Assembly (NCBI RefSeq): GCF_002094855.1
Contig: NZ_ARYN01000009.1
Coordinates: 124,001 to 188,000 of the forward strand
Source: Zunongwangia atlantica 22II14-10F7
Lineage (GTDB): Bacteria > Bacteroidota > Bacteroidia > Flavobacteriales > Flavobacteriaceae
Length of the DNA: 64,000 bases
Direction of reading: 5' to 3'
The translations under genes and the position numbers were made by a program. The notes beneath the pieces are model-generated. The model saw nothing but the letters and a program-made list of their open reading frames with translations, did not search any database and was not told where the DNA came from. Below, piece by piece: positions 62,601 to 64,000 of this stretch. Every line of letters starts with the position of its first letter. Within the stretch, counting starts at the first letter, position 1.

Positions 62601-63297
62601 TAGTGAAGTCAGCGATATTTTTACCGATCAATACCAAGAGCCGCGACCTTTACGCCCAACGCTGCAATTACCTACCACTGGAATTGGTAATTGGTGTTAT
62701 CCGTGGATCGCTGAAGAAGTTCATATCGACGATTCCGGTTTACGTAAAAAAGCAGGCGAAAAACACCAAATATCGACTCCGCAGGGAATTCCGTTTCAAA
62801 CGCCCTCCGCAGAAAATAAACAAAATATTGCTTTTGTATCCCAATGGGAAGTTTATCCCAAAGAACTTGAAATTCCGATTTTCGGGAAAGCTTCGCACGC
62901 TTATTTAATGATAGCGGGTAGTACAAATCCAATGCAAAGCAGATTTGTGAATGGCGAAGTAATTGTGACTTATCAGGACGGTTCAAAAGAAATTTTAGAA
63001 CTCAAAAATCCTGAAAACTGGTGGCCGATCGAGCAGGATTATTACGTAGACGGCTATGCGTTTACTACTGACGCGCCAAAACCACCTCGGGTTTATTTGA
63101 AAACCGGAGAAATCACGCGTGATTTTAAAGATTATTACAACATTCACGGCTATTCCAACAAAGGAATTGATGGTGGCGCAGCTACGATTTTAGACCTTCC
63201 GCTTAACCCGAAAAAGAAGTTAAAAAGTCTCTCTTTCAAAGCCCGAGCAAATGATGTGGTGATCGGATTAATGAGTTTAACACTTAATAGAATTTAA
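59680..63297 (+). CDS. Exported DUF4450-type glycosidase-like protein
   Basis: 1205 aa with a signal peptide (about 1-21, ending SFCFCQ). The N-terminus (about 30-130) has the DUF4450 signature NGTRKFNRALYGTNTGFRVE and FAIYMPGMGGNF. The central part (about 290-680) is an (alpha/alpha)6 barrel: LHGSVAWRMHLNAWRGAYV, a DTDGDGLYDAYAAIWASDA loop, and further Trp-rich helices as in six-hairpin glycosidases. The C-terminal part is beta-type. The exact activity is unknown; a surface or periplasmic polysaccharide-degrading role is inferred. The next gene is also glycosidase-like and only 2 nt away. Confidence 0.82.
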   Translation: MIKKIIFLFFSFFLSSFCFCQDSIYWHNKPRKIHYQPNGNAFELVNGTRKFNRALYGTNTGFRVEAGDLPEFAIYMPGMGGNFQLGILAAENSKWITKADKIKTSYIPGRMEYIIEDEFLKGGKLQLQILALADAEGFILKVIPENISAEVNLVWVYGGASGKKFHRDGDIGADPESVFYLQPDYCEHNSFKIDKNSFHLDYAWDSKNKETRKVMTGVFPEAEVKLADVNHLENPLNLWNSTAEDLPVLAGKITNLETEIYWEIGNQLQVENKSQTDLQQDFEKALSKAEDLANRVQLKTPDPYLNTLGGALATAADGIWEDPAFLHGSVAWRMHLNAWRGAYVADPLGWHDRAKTHFSSYANSQVLQPETGPVVPDTSRHFARQKEKIGTSMFSRGYISRRPNKNTIAHHYDMNLVFFDQLLKHFQWSGDKEYIKEMWPTLKRHLAWEKRNFDTDGDGLYDAYAAIWASDALQYSGGGVVYTSAYNYSANKMAAKLGKIVGENPKPYEEEAEKIINALQQQLWIKEKGIFAEYKDLLGEQNLHEQPGIWSIYHTIDEAVPSEKQALQMLNYVSTEIPHIPVKAEGLDRELELISTTNWQPYTWSVNNVALAENLHMALAYWKGGNTEKAFDLWQSALIESMYLGASPGGFQQLSSYDAIRGELYRDFADPIGVAARSLVEGLFGIHPDALENELKITPGFPEDWNDASLKIPNVSVEFHQNRKSKLYKIQQNLSKQLALKMEIGITSEKVEEVLVNGKTIPLKWKKEAYNSPKLIIEFPYAENYTVEIKQSGNRLEKPEFSGKIASEETLQLKLNKAKIVGFDDPQEIIKDYDLNLGEFQLNSITGNKSFFVQLQQGEQSWWKMISVEILPKLEILEQQISGNHLRLSLQNNTSRTIDAELMLNSAKKSQQDIQLKAQSKTLIEIPLAYVVSGTNQLQLESKNETYDLDFQNWDVKTSAKSKFELVNLNSIFNSEVSDIFTDQYQEPRPLRPTLQLPTTGIGNWCYPWIAEEVHIDDSGLRKKAGEKHQISTPQGIPFQTPSAENKQNIAFVSQWEVYPKELEIPIFGKASHAYLMIAGSTNPMQSRFVNGEVIVTYQDGSKEILELKNPENWWPIEQDYYVDGYAFTTDAPKPPRVYLKTGEITRDFKDYYNIHGYSNKGIDGGAATILDLPLNPKKKLKSLSFKARANDVVIGLMSLTLNRI

Positions 63298-63299
63298 AG

Positions 63300-64000
63300 A
63301 TGAAATTTAAGCTAACAACAAAAAATATACTTTTTGGTTTAATCATATTATCATTTTTTGGTTGTGAAGAGAACACTAAAAAAGAGCAGGCCAAAACCTC
63401 TAAAATCGATCGTAAAACTGTAATTACTCGAAATAATGTACACGTTAACCAATTAGACACCTTGGCCTCGTTAAGTGTGGGGAACGGAAGTTTTGCCTTT
63501 ACCGTTGATGGTACGGGATTGCAAACATTCCCGGATATGTTTCAATATGGCGTTCCGCTGGGAACAGAATCGGAATGGGGTTGGGATTCGTTCCCAAATT
63601 CCGGCGATTATAAGTTTAAAGAAACTTTAGAAGATTATGATCAATATGGTCGCAAGGTGAGTTATTCTGTTCAGGGAAAGGAAGAAAGAGCAAAAAAAAC
63701 AGTCGAATTTTTTAGATCGAATCCGCATCGTGTTCAGTTAGGAAATCTTGGTTTTGATCTACTAAAGAAAAACGGCGAAAAAGTTCAACCGCAAGATATT
63801 ACCGATATTCAGCAAGAACTAAATGTGTGGACAGGAGCAATTACTAGTACCTTTAAGGTAGAAGGAATTCCGGTGGAAGTCAAAACACTTTGCCATCAAG
63901 AGGAAGATATTATTGGGGTTGAAGTAAATTCTGAATTAATTAAAAACGAACAATTAAAAATAAGACTTCGATTGCCGTACCCTACCGGCGGATGGACCGA
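63300..64000 (+). CDS. Lipoprotein glycosidase-type gene, 3' end outside window
   Basis: 233 codons seen, running off the right edge. Lipobox LIILSFFGC, then a linker, then SVGNGSFAFTVDGTGLQTFP, FQYGVPLGTESEWGWDS and further strands typical of the N-terminal beta-sandwich of GH65/six-hairpin glycosidases. The catalytic barrel lies outside. Start at 63300, 2 nt after the DUF4450 gene, so they are one operon. A surface sugar hydrolase working with it is likely. Confidence 0.75.
   Translation, partial: MKFKLTTKNILFGLIILSFFGCEENTKKEQAKTSKIDRKTVITRNNVHVNQLDTLASLSVGNGSFAFTVDGTGLQTFPDMFQYGVPLGTESEWGWDSFPNSGDYKFKETLEDYDQYGRKVSYSVQGKEERAKKTVEFFRSNPHRVQLGNLGFDLLKKNGEKVQPQDITDIQQELNVWTGAITSTFKVEGIPVEVKTLCHQEEDIIGVEVNSELIKNEQLKIRLRLPYPTGGWT

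Overview
The window looks like a chromosome segment of a marine-type Flavobacteriaceae bacterium (Bacteroidota; Zunongwangia/Gramella/Salegentibacter-like). It is AT-rich, host promoters fit TTG-N19..22-TAnnTTTG, there is a bacillithiol gene (bshC), and the protein repertoire is typical of the group: SIMPL protein, M14 and M16 peptidases, GH2 and DUF4450 glycosidase-type enzymes. The genus is an inference from gene content.

Region 1 (1-22.9 kb) is the right part of a tailed-phage prophage; its left end lies outside. Almost everything runs leftward. From 20.5 kb down: a GIY-YIG/NUMOD-type endonuclease, a sigma-factor-like protein overlapping a tiny HTH protein, small early genes, a terminator, then a late operon: ClpP-like prohead protease with scaffold tail, major capsid, putative tail-tube protein, portal, connector, membrane/coiled-coil protein, SGNH-esterase tail protein, GH24 lysozyme, TerS, a 49-aa ribbon-helix-helix protein, TerL, tail-completion proteins, two large virion proteins and the tape measure protein. 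The order is unconventional, with the terminase genes downstream of capsid, portal and lysis genes. At 20.5-22.9 kb there is an apparent replication/control module: AT-rich DNA, five tandem 21-bp iteron-like units, a sigma70-like promoter, an operator-like inverted repeat and a rightward winged-helix (initiator-like) gene closed by a strong terminator. GGTCA half-sites recur in the iterons, in that operator and at the late promoter, suggesting one regulator for the module. No integrase is visible.

Region 2 (23.2-35 kb) is host chromosome: a 43-aa membrane peptide, a SIMPL protein, a PLP decarboxylase plus bshC operon, M14 and M16 exported peptidases separated by a 14-copy heptanucleotide repeat, and an exported GH2 glycosidase.

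Region 3 (35-48.7 kb) is a leftward redox/detoxification cluster downstream of an AraC-type regulator: two zinc alcohol dehydrogenases, SDRs, an aldo/keto reductase, three cupins, two hexapeptide acetyltransferases, two cyclophilin-like-fold proteins, a tautomerase, a DUF2255 protein, an alpha/beta hydrolase and an MFS efflux pump. Several families occur as paired exported and cytosolic copies.

Region 4 (48.9-54.8 kb) has small hypothetical genes and the nrdB-nrdA class I ribonucleotide reductase operon. Its leader carries what reads as a cobalamin riboswitch behind a good Bacteroidota promoter. An exported alkaline-phosphatase-superfamily enzyme follows.

Region 5 (55.1-64 kb) is a three-gene export operon (ABC-type membrane protein whose nucleotide-binding domain has lost its catalytic motifs, HlyD adaptor, TolC-like channel), then an exported DUF4450 protein and the start of a lipoprotein glycosidase-type gene that runs off the end.
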